Of a stretch of 64,000 nt of DNA, positions 33,233-42,701 are shown piece after piece (the first letter of the stretch is position 1; each line of letters begins with the position of its first letter). The notes below the pieces were generated by a model, which was given only the letters and a program-made list of their open reading frames with translations, made no database searches and was not told where the DNA came from. A program made the position numbers and the translations under genes. Location of the stretch: contig DXJG01000010.1 of the NCBI GenBank assembly GCA_019056805.1, positions 27,771-91,770 on the forward strand. Reading direction: 5' to 3'. This DNA is from Candidatus Baldrarchaeota archaeon (GTDB lineage Archaea > Asgardarchaeota > Baldrarchaeia > Baldrarchaeales > DXJG01).

Positions 33233-35140
33233 ATGAGTTATGGATATGTTGGTAAAATTTTGAGAGTAAACTTGTCAATAGGAAGTATAGATGTTGAGAA
33301 GTTTGATGAAAATTTTTATAGAAAGTATCTGGGTGGTAGAGCTCTAGCTTTGTATTTCTTGCTTAAAGAATTGAAACCAGGCGTCAACCCTTTTTCTCCC
33401 GAAAATAAATTGATATTTGCTACAGGTGTTGCTACTGGAATACCATTACCAGGTATGAATAGATATGCAGCGGTGTCTAAATCCCCTTTAACAAATACGT
33501 TTGGTGAATCTTATGCTGGAGGTTTTTTCGGGCCAGAGCTTAAATTTGCTGGATTTGACGCTATTATCATAGAGGGGAAAGCCGAAAAACCAGTATATTT
33601 ATGGATTCATAACGGAGAGATTGAGATAAGGAAAGCAACGCATATTTGGGGTATGAAAATCAAAGAGACCACCGAAACTATACGTAGAGAAGTTAAAAAT
33701 CCTAAGGCAAGAGTTGCTGCAATAGGTCCTGCTGGAGAAAAGTTAGTGCGTTTTGCAAGTATATTGCACGATATGAAATATGCAAATGGTAGATGTGGGT
33801 TAGGTGCCGTGATGGGATCTAAAAATCTAAAAGCCATCGCTGTGGTGGGTAGTCATAAGTTAAGATTTGCAGATAAAGAGAAGATCGTTAAGTTGGCAAA
33901 GTGGGCGTCTAAAGCAATAAAAGATATGCCTGGACCACATTCCAGGTGGATGTATGGCACTGGTGCTGTTTTATTACCGTTAAATGAGCTCGGACTTTTA
34001 CCAACAAGAAATTTTCTTGATGGTGAATTTGAACATGCTGAAGATATATCGGGGGAAAGAATGGCAGAAACTATTCTTTTAGGTAGAAAAGGGTGTTATA
34101 GTTGTGGAATTATGTGTAAACGAATTGTAAAAGGAAAATATCCTTATGAAACTGACCCAGACTATGGAGGCCCTGAATATGAAACTTTAGCGGCTTTTGG
34201 TTCCTTGTGTGGAGTTGGTGATTTAAATGCGATCTCATATGCTAATATGCTATGTAATGCATATGGACTTGACACGATTAGCACAGGTGTGACAATAGCA
34301 TTTGCCATGGAATGTTATGAAAACAAAATACTTACTAAGGAAGATTTTGGGGGGCTTGAGCCAAAATTTGGTAATGCGGATGCTATGGTAAAACTTGTTG
34401 AGATGATAGCAAAAAGAGAAGGTATCGGAGATATATTGGCGGAGGGTGTTATGAGAGCTTCAAGAATAATTGGTAGAAATGCCGAGAGATTTGCGATGCA
34501 CGTTAAGGGAAAAGAAATACCGATGCACGAGCCGAGAGGTAAAAAATCGTTAGCTTTGGCGTATGCAACTTCTCCGTCTGGTGCGGATCATATGCAGAAT
34601 GCTCACGATACACTATTTGAAAGAAATGTGGAGAAAATTTTACCATTAGGAATATTAAAACCGTTAAGCAGCATGGATCTTGGCCCAGAAAAAGTGAGAA
34701 TGTTCATGTATCTTAGCATGTGGTGGAGTTTGTTTGATTGTCTGGGAGTTTGTAAATTTGCAGTGATGCCCCATCCTGCAGCTGTTTTCAGCATATCACA
34801 GCTCAGAGATATTGTTAAAGCTGTTACTGGATGGGAGGTAACAATATGGGAATTATTGAAGGTGGGAGAAAGAGCTATTAATATGGCACGTTGCTTTAAT
34901 GTTCGTGAAGGGTTCAATAAAAGTGATGACACATTACCTGAGAGATTTTTCCAGCCTCTTCGTTCTGGTGCTATGAGAGATGAAAAAATTGCAGGAGAAG
35001 AATTTGAAAAGGCTTTAAAGCTGTTTTACGAGATGATGGGATGGGATTCAGAAACAGGAGTTCCCAAAAAAGCTAAACTCCATGAACTGGACATAGGATG
35101 GGCCGTCAATTTTCTAGAAAAATCAAATAATAAAACTTGA
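33233..35140 (+). CDS. aor: Aldehyde ferredoxin oxidoreductase (tungsten, 4Fe-4S)
   Basis: A 635-residue protein, normal for AOR. The N-terminal domain has the pterin-binding region (G-G-R-A-L-A, then R-Y-A-A-V-S-K-S-P). The iron-sulfur ligands are C288-x2-C291-x3-C295 and C507 in D-C-L-G-V-C. It oxidises aldehydes to acids with ferredoxin as acceptor, in the cytoplasm. A ribosome site gagggga lies 10 bases before the ATG. It follows the TPP enzyme after about 155 bases, perhaps with its own promoter. Confidence 0.95.
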   Translation: MSYGYVGKILRVNLSIGSIDVEKFDENFYRKYLGGRALALYFLLKELKPGVNPFSPENKLIFATGVATGIPLPGMNRYAAVSKSPLTNTFGESYAGGFFGPELKFAGFDAIIIEGKAEKPVYLWIHNGEIEIRKATHIWGMKIKETTETIRREVKNPKARVAAIGPAGEKLVRFASILHDMKYANGRCGLGAVMGSKNLKAIAVVGSHKLRFADKEKIVKLAKWASKAIKDMPGPHSRWMYGTGAVLLPLNELGLLPTRNFLDGEFEHAEDISGERMAETILLGRKGCYSCGIMCKRIVKGKYPYETDPDYGGPEYETLAAFGSLCGVGDLNAISYANMLCNAYGLDTISTGVTIAFAMECYENKILTKEDFGGLEPKFGNADAMVKLVEMIAKREGIGDILAEGVMRASRIIGRNAERFAMHVKGKEIPMHEPRGKKSLALAYATSPSGADHMQNAHDTLFERNVEKILPLGILKPLSSMDLGPEKVRMFMYLSMWWSLFDCLGVCKFAVMPHPAAVFSISQLRDIVKAVTGWEVTIWELLKVGERAINMARCFNVREGFNKSDDTLPERFFQPLRSGAMRDEKIAGEEFEKALKLFYEMMGWDSETGVPKKAKLHELDIGWAVNFLEKSNNKT

Positions 35141-35246
35141 AATTTTTAGAAGGTGTAATGAGCGAATTTCTATGGTTGACAAAAATTGAAAATAAAAGTG
35201 TTTGGGTTGTGTTATTGTGTTATGAGAAATTTTAGAATTTTAGCTT

Positions 35247-36086
35247 TTATGTTGTGGTTTCTATTCCTTGTATTAGGTTATCTATACATATTCCTAGTTT
35301 GGTGGTGTATCCTCCTTCAAGTATTATGAAGACAGGTAATTCTAGTGAGCCTATTCTTTTCCCTATTTCTTTGTAACATTCTAAGGTTAGGTTTAAGCCT
35401 CCTAGGTCTCCTTTAAGTGTGTCGAAACCTGCTGATACAGCTACCACTTCTATTTCACTTGTATCCACGTTGCTGAGGGCTTTGTCTAAGGTTTTTAAAT
35501 ACAGTTTGTCATCTGTTCCAATTGGAAGAGGATAATTGTAGTAATTGTCTTCGCTTCTAAATCCTGTCCCAGGGTAAATGCCCCTAGTGTGTAGGGAGAT
35601 GAAGATTACATCTTTTGAACCTTCAAATATTTCTTGGGTTCCGTTTCCATGATGCGTGTCGATATCTAGGATTAAGGTTTTTTTACCTAGTTTTTTGACC
35701 GCTATTGCAATGTTGTTGAAGTAGCAGAAGCCTAGGGTTGGAGCTCCTAGCGCTTTTCCTTTTATACCAGCGTGGTGTCCTGGTGGGCGCATTAGGGAGA
35801 ATGCTTTTTCTTTCGCCGCTAATATTGCTGCCCCAGCGGAAAGTTTAGCGTATTCGTAAATGTTTTCGTAGGCTGGTGTATCAGGATCATAGAAGTTTCC
35901 ATTTTTAATTTTTTCAATGTATTCCTTGGTATGTACTAGTAGTAGGTCTTCTTCTGTGGCTGGTTTTGGTTCAATGAACTCATATTTATCTTTTAGGTGT
36001 TCATAGGCTAGTTGAACTCTTCTGGGGTTTTCAGGATGATATGGTGAACCATACTCTAAGCATTTAGGCGAAAACACGATCTTCAT
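35247..36086 (-). CDS. Histone-deacetylase-family (AcuC/APAH-like) zinc amidohydrolase
   Basis: From the ATG at 36086 (five residues inside the longest frame), 279 residues. Motifs: R-P-P-G-H-H-A-G, D-I-D-T-H-H-G-N-G (zinc Asp/His and catalytic His pair) and E-G-G-Y near the end. It removes acetyl groups from lysine or polyamines. The archaeal substrate is unknown. Monocistronic and convergent with the AOR gene. Confidence 0.92.
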   Translation of the reverse strand: MKIVFSPKCLEYGSPYHPENPRRVQLAYEHLKDKYEFIEPKPATEEDLLLVHTKEYIEKIKNGNFYDPDTPAYENIYEYAKLSAGAAILAAKEKAFSLMRPPGHHAGIKGKALGAPTLGFCYFNNIAIAVKKLGKKTLILDIDTHHGNGTQEIFEGSKDVIFISLHTRGIYPGTGFRSEDNYYNYPLPIGTDDKLYLKTLDKALSNVDTSEIEVVAVSAGFDTLKGDLGGLNLTLECYKEIGKRIGSLELPVFIILEGGYTTKLGICIDNLIQGIETTT

Positions 36087-36101
36087 TGCTTCCTCCACCA
36101 C

Positions 36102-36483
36102 GCATCTTCATTTCTCCTTACTATAATTAAGTTGAATTATTAAATGATACTGGTCTCACAGGAGGATGTGTGTTTTGAGATAATAATTTCATAGACATCT
36201 TTTATACAAGATATATCCTCTGCTCTTTATATTGAATTCATACGTTCCCCCTCGATATATTCCCGAAATTTTTCATTAAATTTATGACCCTCGGAATACC
36301 GTTGTTCTTTCTAGCAACACTTCCAACACTCTCAACCACAGGAGCAATTTCTCTCTTTAAACCCTTCAATATCTTTTCATTGCAATTTTGCTTGCGATCT
36401 CGTGGAAAAAAGGATTAAAAAGGTATACTGGGGCTTATGGATAAAATTAGTATGTGTTAGTGCTGGGTAAGTTATTAATTTGC
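36102..36483. other. Intergenic stretch with a short hydrophobic frame
   Basis: The + strand from 36284 encodes a run with two hydrophobic patches (L-G-I-P-L-F-F-L-A-T-L and, in another frame, I-A-I-L-L-A-I-S-W-K-K-G), like a decayed membrane protein. No intact gene is seen. Confidence 0.35.
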
Positions 36484-37017
36484 TTATCTCTCTGTTTCTT
36501 CGATTTCGATATCTTTTAGAAAAGTTAGGATGATAGAAGTATCTAATCTAAATCCTTCCTGTATTATTTTTTGTATTGTGTTTCTTATTTCCGTTTTATT
36601 TATTTTCTTGAGAAGAAATAGAAGTTTTAGGAGGAATAGAGTCCCGTGAACTTCTATGTTGTGTTTGAATCCTATTCTTCTTGCTCTTTCATCATCTATG
36701 ATAGCAACATAATTTTTGTTTTTTGCAGCTAGTATAGTAGAGCTTTCTCCCTTTCCTAATTGATAGGTTTCCGAAAAAATGTCCGTTACAGGAGGATTTT
36801 GGATGATTTTGATTTTGCCCTTTTTAATGTATTTCTCTATGGTATACGCTTCTTCCGCTCCTACTTCTTTTCCCTTTACAACGACTTCGTGATATACAGA
36901 TTCGGTTGTATAAATTTCATCAAATGTTTCTATAATTTTTTCTAGGAGGCTGGTTTTTCCTAGGTATATTAGGGGCGTTGCATTGAGAATTATTTCCTTT
37001 TTTGTTTTCTTGCCCAT
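36484..37017 (-). CDS. DUF3368 (PIN-like) toxin
   Basis: A 177-residue protein: I-I-L-N-A-T-P-L-I-Y-L-G near the start, V-Y-H-E-V-V, L-G-K-G-E-S-S-T-I-L-A and I-I-D-D-E-R-A-R-R-I-G. These are DUF3368 hallmarks, a PIN-like nuclease group where Asn replaces the first Asp. Its partner (UPF0175) is encoded just before it with a 28-base overlap. A type II TA pair. Confidence 0.87.
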   Translation of the reverse strand: MGKKTKKEIILNATPLIYLGKTSLLEKIIETFDEIYTTESVYHEVVVKGKEVGAEEAYTIEKYIKKGKIKIIQNPPVTDIFSETYQLGKGESSTILAAKNKNYVAIIDDERARRIGFKHNIEVHGTLFLLKLLFLLKKINKTEIRNTIQKIIQEGFRLDTSIILTFLKDIEIEETER

Positions 37018-37325
37018 CTTTTTGCAGCCTCTAAGTCAGCTTCTAAGGATTCTTTTGAATATTGAATTACAATGCCTAGGGATGCTAGCCGTGCAATGAA
37101 TTCTCTAATTGATAAATTTGCGTTTTCAGCAGCTTTTCCCAGGGAGATTTCTCCTTTTAAATATTTTTGGACTGCTTCATTGAATTTTTCTTCTAATATT
37201 TTTTCGTGTAGTAGTTTTCTTGCTAAGACTGCTTTTGGTATTTTCTCCCTCTTTGCTTTTTCTTCAAGGTATTTTAGGTCTTCTTCAGGAATTCTTAATG
37301 GCAAGTATCCAGACATTTTTGGCAC
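36990..37325 (-). CDS. UPF0175-type antitoxin
   Basis: A 111-residue protein (a start at 37316, M-S-G-Y-L-P-L-R-I, is also possible). An N-terminal RHH-like segment (L-R-I-P-E-E-D-L-K-Y-L-E) is followed by the UPF0175 core G-E-I-S-L-G-K-A-A-E ... S-I-R-E-F-I-A-R-L-A-S-L-G-I. The C-terminus is basic. It precedes the DUF3368 toxin, the standard pairing. Confidence 0.87.
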   Translation of the reverse strand: MPKMSGYLPLRIPEEDLKYLEEKAKREKIPKAVLARKLLHEKILEEKFNEAVQKYLKGEISLGKAAENANLSIREFIARLASLGIVIQYSKESLEADLEAAKRWARKQKRK

Positions 37326-37888
37326 CCTATAGAACCTTATAGAAACTATTAAACACTAATAGTATATAAAAGTATTTTGATAATTTAGAGGATTCTTAAT
37401 AAATAGATTTAATGTTGACATGATTAATGCTAATTCCAGATTGTCTGGCTGTTTTATTATGTCTGAGTTGTTTGTTATTATATGGTTTCTGCGTGTAATT
37501 CTGGGATATTCATTTGTAAGGCTTGGAAGAGCCGTATATATAATTTAACGTTAAAGTTTGAAAAAAGATGTTAAAAGCTTTTTGAAGAATTTAGAGGCGA
37601 TGTTGGATTTGGGATTTAATGAGCGTTAGAAGGGTATCAAAAGCTTCCCGATTTAAAATACCTTTACTTTGCTGGTTTTCCTAGCATTGATGTTTGGAGG
37701 GAGATGATTGACCGAAGATACCTTAGCTTGCTTCTTTTGTGTATTTTATGCATTGTCGTAAAGTGGTTGTCTTTGTTTTGCGGCTAAAATGTTTAGTTGG
37801 TTAAACACTTGATAAAAATGTTTATAAAGTAGGAAAGAGTAGTTTTTGCCTATATAAATGTAAGCGTTAAAAATTTGGGGGTAATAAT
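37326..37888. other. Intergenic stretch with promoter at its end
   Basis: Mostly gene-free. A + frame around 37630-37760 (L-P-D-L-K-Y-L-Y-F-A-G-F-P-S-I-D-V-W-R) looks like a relic of a lost gene. A TATA box (ctatataaa, 37851-37859) and G-rich ribosome site (gggggt) sit before the next gene. Confidence 0.45.
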
Positions 37889-38488
37889 ATGCAGCTGGCA
37901 ATACTTATAAACTATGCTTATGTGTTGTTGATTTTGGGTGGAATTAGCATTGCAGCATGGTTTTTTGAGAAACTAGGGGAAAGAATTCCCTTCATTGGGC
38001 CATTAGTGAAGGGTTCAATAAAATTGATAGCAATTTTCGGATTTATAATCGGTATTCTTTCAATAATCGCAGCTTATTACGCAGTTGTCATGGGCTATTA
38101 CGATAGATTTACAGTAGTACTACTTGCAGTAATGGGCGTTACACTAGGTCTTGCCCCTGTAACTAAGTTTCCTATAGCTGGATTGTTTAGTGTTATTGCT
38201 GGTGTTTCAATCGCGATGTTAGTTGCTTCACTTGTACCACCAGTTGTTTGGAACTGGTTATACATATCGTTTGGAATCAAAACATGGACAGTTCTTCTTA
38301 TAATCTTCGCAATTGTAGCATTTGTAGCATATACCCTTGCTAAAACAATAACCGGGTTCATCGAGCTCATGGGAACCATTCTGACAAGTAAACCAATCTC
38401 AATAATAATTGGAATTGTTGCAGTTGTGCAAGGAATCATGCTAATACTGGGAACATCGCTATGGATATATATAGCACCATACATGTAA
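37889..38488 (+). CDS. Six-helix membrane protein
   Basis: A 199-residue protein with about six membrane helices and almost no loops, one of them holding the charged stretch F-F-E-K-L-G-E-R. TATA box 30-37 bases and ribosome site gggggt about 6 bases upstream of the ATG, so the start is well supported. The family is not recognised. No partner gene is in the same direction nearby. T-rich sequence after the stop could end transcription. Confidence 0.65.
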   Translation: MQLAILINYAYVLLILGGISIAAWFFEKLGERIPFIGPLVKGSIKLIAIFGFIIGILSIIAAYYAVVMGYYDRFTVVLLAVMGVTLGLAPVTKFPIAGLFSVIAGVSIAMLVASLVPPVVWNWLYISFGIKTWTVLLIIFAIVAFVAYTLAKTITGFIELMGTILTSKPISIIIGIVAVVQGIMLILGTSLWIYIAPYM

Positions 38489-38870
38489 GATTGAAAGCTT
38501 TTCTTTCATTTAATTGCGACAGAGTAGGAAACGTATTATTTGAGAGGCAGTAAAGTGGAAAGAAGTTGCAGTGATGACGAGGTTCTACTTGAAGTAGGGT
38601 TATCTGTGCAGAGTATCATAATGTTTTGAATTAACTTCAATTTTATCTCTCATACCATCTTTTTAAGATAAACTTAAAAGTAATGCCATATTCTTTTTCT
38701 GCAACTGTTTTATCGATGTAGTTTTATGTTGTGTCGAACAGTGAAAATAGATTTAATTTTGGAAAATATATTTTGATTTAACAATTTTGTAAGGATTTAA
38801 ACGATTGTAATTGAGATTGTGAAGAAAGTGTAAATAAGTGATATTAATCATTTATTATGAGGTGTTGTTT
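38489..38870. other. Intergenic stretch
   Basis: AT-rich, with a T-tract (cttttctttc) just after the preceding gene that may serve as terminator. A GAGGTG ribosome site at 38859-38864 belongs to the next gene. Nothing else is seen. Confidence 0.5.
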
Positions 38871-40082
38871 GTGATAGGGGTTTCATCTCCTGCTCGTGCC
38901 GATTTTTTAAATACTCATCAAGATTATAAGGGTCTCCCTGTAGTTCCTGCTGCTCTAAATATTCGTTTAAGAATTAAGGGAAAGGCTATAGGTGGAGATA
39001 AAGTTTATGTTCGTTCTTTAAATTTTTTGAGGGAAGATTTGCCTTGTGAAGACGAGTTTTCGCTTAATAATGTTTCTTATAGAGAGAGGGGCTGGTTTGG
39101 AAACTATGTTAGAGCTGTAGTAAATATTTTGAAGAGAAAGGGCTATGGAGATAGGATTTCTGGCGTGAAAATTGAGATTGATAGTGAGATTCCAATGGGA
39201 GGGGGATTAGGTAGCAGTGGCTCTTTGGAAGTGGCTTTAGTAAAGTTTTTTGACGCTGCTTTTAATCTGGGTCTTTCTACTAGGGAGGTTGCAGAGTTTT
39301 CTTATCTTGCTGAGCGAGAAGAACTAGGTATTCCATGTGGGAGATTAGATCAGTATGGGGCTGCTTTTGGTGGCATTATAAAGTTGGAAACTCGTCCACC
39401 ATTTGGTGTGGAGGTTCTTCCAAAAAGAGATTTTCTTTTCGTTATTGTAGATACGGGTATTAAGCATAGTACTGCAGATATTCATCCAAGAAGGCAACGT
39501 GAAATTGATGAAGGATTGAAACAACTACTTGAACAAAAACTTCCAGAAGATTTAAGGGAAAAGCTTTCTTTGAATCATTATGAAGTTAAATGGGAGAAGA
39601 TATCTGAGGACGGGTTGCTTCCATATCTTTCAACAATAAACGAGAAGTCTGCAAATCGAATTCTTTTCACAATTTACATGCATAAATCCACCGAGTTAGC
39701 GCTTAGAATTCTTCGAAATCAAGCTGTTAGTGCAAGAGAAGTTGCTAAAGTAACTCAAATTCCATATGAAGATATTGAGAGGAAGATAGAGAGAGGTAGG
39801 AGAGATCTTGTTCTTCTCGGGTTAATTGTTGATTATCAACATATGCTTTTGAGGGATTTATATGAGGTAAGTTTGCCAGAGGTAGAGGAGATAAGAGATG
39901 CTATGCTCGAAGCTGGAGCTTATGGTGTTAAGATTTCAGGTGCTGGACTTGGTGGAGCTATAATTGGAATTGTGGATAATGTGAATGTAGGGGAGAAGGT
40001 GTTTAAAGCAGGTATTGAAAATGGTGGTGTGAGAGGTTGGGTTTCATTTATTGGTGAAGGTGTTAAAGTGGAGGTTACATGA
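38871..40082 (+). CDS. Galactokinase-like GHMP kinase
   Basis: Start GTG 38871 behind GAGGTG, giving 404 residues (an ATG 33 bases upstream would add an unlikely leader). The N-terminus S-P-A-R-A-D-F-L-N-T-H-Q-D-Y-K-G is a variant of the galactokinase signature, and G-G-G-L-G-S-S-G-S is the GHMP ATP motif. G-R-L-D-Q-Y-G-A-A-F-G and S-G-A-G-L-G-G-A follow. It phosphorylates galactose or a related sugar at C1. galT follows after 1 base, which supports the Leloir route. The altered signature leaves room for another sugar. Confidence 0.82.
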   Translation: MIGVSSPARADFLNTHQDYKGLPVVPAALNIRLRIKGKAIGGDKVYVRSLNFLREDLPCEDEFSLNNVSYRERGWFGNYVRAVVNILKRKGYGDRISGVKIEIDSEIPMGGGLGSSGSLEVALVKFFDAAFNLGLSTREVAEFSYLAEREELGIPCGRLDQYGAAFGGIIKLETRPPFGVEVLPKRDFLFVIVDTGIKHSTADIHPRRQREIDEGLKQLLEQKLPEDLREKLSLNHYEVKWEKISEDGLLPYLSTINEKSANRILFTIYMHKSTELALRILRNQAVSAREVAKVTQIPYEDIERKIERGRRDLVLLGLIVDYQHMLLRDLYEVSLPEVEEIRDAMLEAGAYGVKISGAGLGGAIIGIVDNVNVGEKVFKAGIENGGVRGWVSFIGEGVKVEVT

Positions 40083-40083
40083 A

Positions 40084-41073
40084 ATGGAGAAAATATCTTT
40101 TAGGTTGGAGCTTAGATGGAATCCTTTGCTTAGGGAATGGGTTATTGTTGCTGCTCATCGAGAGTTTAGGCCGTGGCAACCTAAGGTTGAATGTCCGTTT
40201 TGCCCCGGTTCTGAAGAAATACGAGAGGAATGGGAAGTTCTTGCTCTTCCAAACAGATTTCCTTCTTTGGTTGAGAATCCTCCTCCACCGTTTTCTTCTC
40301 CTAAGTTTCCCTATAAGGTGGAAAAGGCTTATGGGATTTGTGAGATAGTTGTGGAAACTCCAAATCATGAAGGTGATTTATGTAATTTATCACAGGAGAA
40401 TATGAGGAAGGTGATTGATCTTTTTGTTGAGAGGTACAGGGAACTGGGTTCAAAGGATTTTGTGAAGTATGTTTTTATATTTAGGAATAAGGGGGCTGTT
40501 ATCGGGGTTTCTTTACATCATCCCCATTCTCAAATATACGCGTTTCCTTTTATTCCTCCTAAAATAGAGAGGGAATTGAAATCAGCATTAGAATACTCTA
40601 AGAACCATGGAAAATGTCTGTTTTGTGATGTAATTAAAGCTGAAAAAGAAGATGGTAGGAGAATAATTTATGAAAGTAAATATATGATGGTTTTTGTTCC
40701 TTATTCTGCAATGTGGCCTTACGAGCTTCATATATATCCCAAGCGTCATTTAGGTTCTTTACTGGATACGAATGAGGAAGAAAGAGATGATTTAGCACGG
40801 GTTCTTCGTGTTGTTACTGCAACATATAATTCTTTGTTTGATTTTAGTATGCCTTACATTATGGTGTTTCATCAAGTTCCAACCGATGGTGGAAAATACG
40901 ATTTTTATCATATGCATATCGAGTTTTATCCCCCTTACAGAGATAAAGAAAAGTTGAAGCATGCTGCAGGGGTAGAATGGGGTGCTGGAGTTTTCATATA
41001 TAGTGGAGAACCAGAAGTTAGGGCGAAAGAGTTGAGAGAGACTTGTGAGAAGATTTTAGGAAAAATAAGTTAA
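40084..41073 (+). CDS. galT: Galactose-1-phosphate uridylyltransferase
   Basis: Start ATG 40084, 1 base after the kinase stop, 329 residues. The zinc pair C-P-F-C lies near residue 38 and the active site is H-H-P-H-S-Q-I-Y-A-F-P (HIT type). A second C-L-F-C pair precedes the second half, ending in H-M-H-I-E. It exchanges UMP between UDP-glucose and sugar-1-phosphate. The epimerase of the pathway is not beside it. The SDR at 28991 might serve, but this is speculative. Confidence 0.9.
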   Translation: MEKISFRLELRWNPLLREWVIVAAHREFRPWQPKVECPFCPGSEEIREEWEVLALPNRFPSLVENPPPPFSSPKFPYKVEKAYGICEIVVETPNHEGDLCNLSQENMRKVIDLFVERYRELGSKDFVKYVFIFRNKGAVIGVSLHHPHSQIYAFPFIPPKIERELKSALEYSKNHGKCLFCDVIKAEKEDGRRIIYESKYMMVFVPYSAMWPYELHIYPKRHLGSLLDTNEEERDDLARVLRVVTATYNSLFDFSMPYIMVFHQVPTDGGKYDFYHMHIEFYPPYRDKEKLKHAAGVEWGAGVFIYSGEPEVRAKELRETCEKILGKIS

Positions 41074-41201
41074 ATAATATGTAATGTGGAGCTTGATTAC
41101 ATTTTCTATTTCTTGTATGTGGTTAAAAGCTTATACGATGTATTTAAAAATCGTGTATGATATCGTTTGTATTACCTTGTTGAATTATAGGGGTGTTTAG
41201 C

Positions 41202-42098
41202 TTGCAGAAACCAGTTATTGTTGTACATGGTGGTGCGTGGAATATACCTGACGATTTAGTTGATCCCCATATTGAAGGAGTTAGAAACGCTGTGAAGATA
41301 GGCTGGGATGTTCTTGTGAACGGTGGGTCAGCATTAGATGCTGTTGAGGCTGCAGTGAAAACCATGGAAGACGATCCAACATTTGACGCTGGCAAGGGTT
41401 CTTTTCTCAACGAGGAAGGGTTTGTTGAGCTTGATGCTATAATTATGGATGGTTCTACATTAGATGTTGGCGCTGTTGCCGCTGTAAGAAATATTAAGAA
41501 CCCGATTGTTTTGGCAAGAAAGGTTATGGAGCTTACGGAGCATGTTCTTCTTGTTGGAGAGGGTGCAAATAAGTTTGCTAAGAAAATAGGGATAAAGATG
41601 GTTGATCCAAGAGAGTTGGTTTTGGAAAGGGAGGTAGAACGTTGGAAAGCGTTTAAGAAAGGAAAACTGAATGTAAAGGATATTTTTGAACCTGCTTCGA
41701 AGGGAACTGTTGGTGCTGTTGCTGTTGATATAAATGGGAATTTTGCTGCTGCTACTTCGACGGGAGGTGTTGCTGGTAAAATGGTGGGTCGTGTAGGTGA
41801 TACGCCGTTGGTGGGTTGTGGTACGTATGTTGATAACAATTATGGTGCTGTGTCTTCAACAGGGCATGGAGAAAAAATAATGAAAATTGTTCTTGCTAAG
41901 GAAGTGATTAATTTGATTGCACAAGGTTGTAATGCTCAGGAAGCTGCAGAAAAAGCTATTGAGTTGGTTTGGAATAGGTTGAGAGGGAGAGCTGGTGTGA
42001 TTGTGCTTGATAAGAATGGAAATATTGGTGTTTCATATAATACGCCTAGAATGGCTTATGCATATATTAAGGATGGGAAAATATTTTCTGGGATTTAA
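41202..42098 (+). CDS. Isoaspartyl peptidase/plant-type L-asparaginase (Ntn hydrolase)
   Basis: I place the start at TTG 41202, 7 bases after GGGGTG, 298 residues (GTG at 41193 is possible). N-terminus P-V-I-V-V-H-G-G-A-W, and the autocleavage Thr is T169 in K-G-T-V-G-A-V-A. A-T-S-T-G-G and G-D-T-P-L-V-G-C-G follow. It self-cleaves into alpha and beta subunits and hydrolyses isoaspartyl peptides or asparagine. Own transcript likely. Confidence 0.92.
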   Translation: MQKPVIVVHGGAWNIPDDLVDPHIEGVRNAVKIGWDVLVNGGSALDAVEAAVKTMEDDPTFDAGKGSFLNEEGFVELDAIIMDGSTLDVGAVAAVRNIKNPIVLARKVMELTEHVLLVGEGANKFAKKIGIKMVDPRELVLEREVERWKAFKKGKLNVKDIFEPASKGTVGAVAVDINGNFAAATSTGGVAGKMVGRVGDTPLVGCGTYVDNNYGAVSSTGHGEKIMKIVLAKEVINLIAQGCNAQEAAEKAIELVWNRLRGRAGVIVLDKNGNIGVSYNTPRMAYAYIKDGKIFSGI

Positions 42099-42159
42099 GT
42101 CTGTTATTTAATTAGTTTAATATTGTTATTGAAATAGTACGGTAAAAGGGGGGTTATGT

Positions 42160-42633
42160 TTGGTTGATAGGAACCTTGTTGGTAGGTGTGGTTTTTACTG
42201 TGGGGTTTGCGAGATTTATCGTGCTTATAAGGATTCAAAGGAGCTTAGGGAGGAGATAGCATGGAAGCATGGTTGTTCTCCAGATGAGGCTAGGTGTGAG
42301 GGTTGTCAAGCGATTGATGTTTATGGTTGGTCTTATGATAAAGAATGGGGCAAGAATTGTAAAATTGTGAAGTGTTTAAATGCTAAAGGCTTGAATTTTT
42401 GTTTTGAATGTGATGAATATGATAGATGTGAAAGGTTTAATCGGTTTGCTGAGATTTGTAAGGGTCTAGGAATCGATTTAAGGAAAAATCTTGAGATGAT
42501 TAAAGAAGGAAGGATTGAGGAGTGGCTTTTAGAGCAGGATAAAAAGTGGCGTTGCCCAAAATGCGGTAAACCTATTATCGTGTCCTACGATTTTAAGAAT
42601 TGTCACTGGTGTGGATACAAGTTGCGAGATTAA
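42160..42633 (+). CDS. DUF3795 cysteine-rich protein with C-terminal zinc ribbon
   Basis: A 157-residue protein starting with TTG after a G6 ribosome site. C-G-F-Y-C-G-V-C at residues 10-17, C-E-G-C near 46, then more cysteines follow the DUF3795 pattern, thought to hold metal. A separate zinc ribbon, C-P-K-C-G ... C-H-W-C-G, ends the protein. Function is unknown. It precedes FprA by about 70 bases. Confidence 0.8.
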   Translation: MVDRNLVGRCGFYCGVCEIYRAYKDSKELREEIAWKHGCSPDEARCEGCQAIDVYGWSYDKEWGKNCKIVKCLNAKGLNFCFECDEYDRCERFNRFAEICKGLGIDLRKNLEMIKEGRIEEWLLEQDKKWRCPKCGKPIIVSYDFKNCHWCGYKLRD

Positions 42634-42701
42634 ATCCCAACGCATAAAAGTTTTGGGGAATAATAGTTTAGATGATGAATGTTTGTGGGGGTGTATGATT
42701 A

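Noticed and set aside
40051..40083. Upstream ATG for galT
   Set aside because: It would overlap the kinase gene with a basic leader, while the ATG at 40084 starts right after the kinase stop and matches the family N-terminus.
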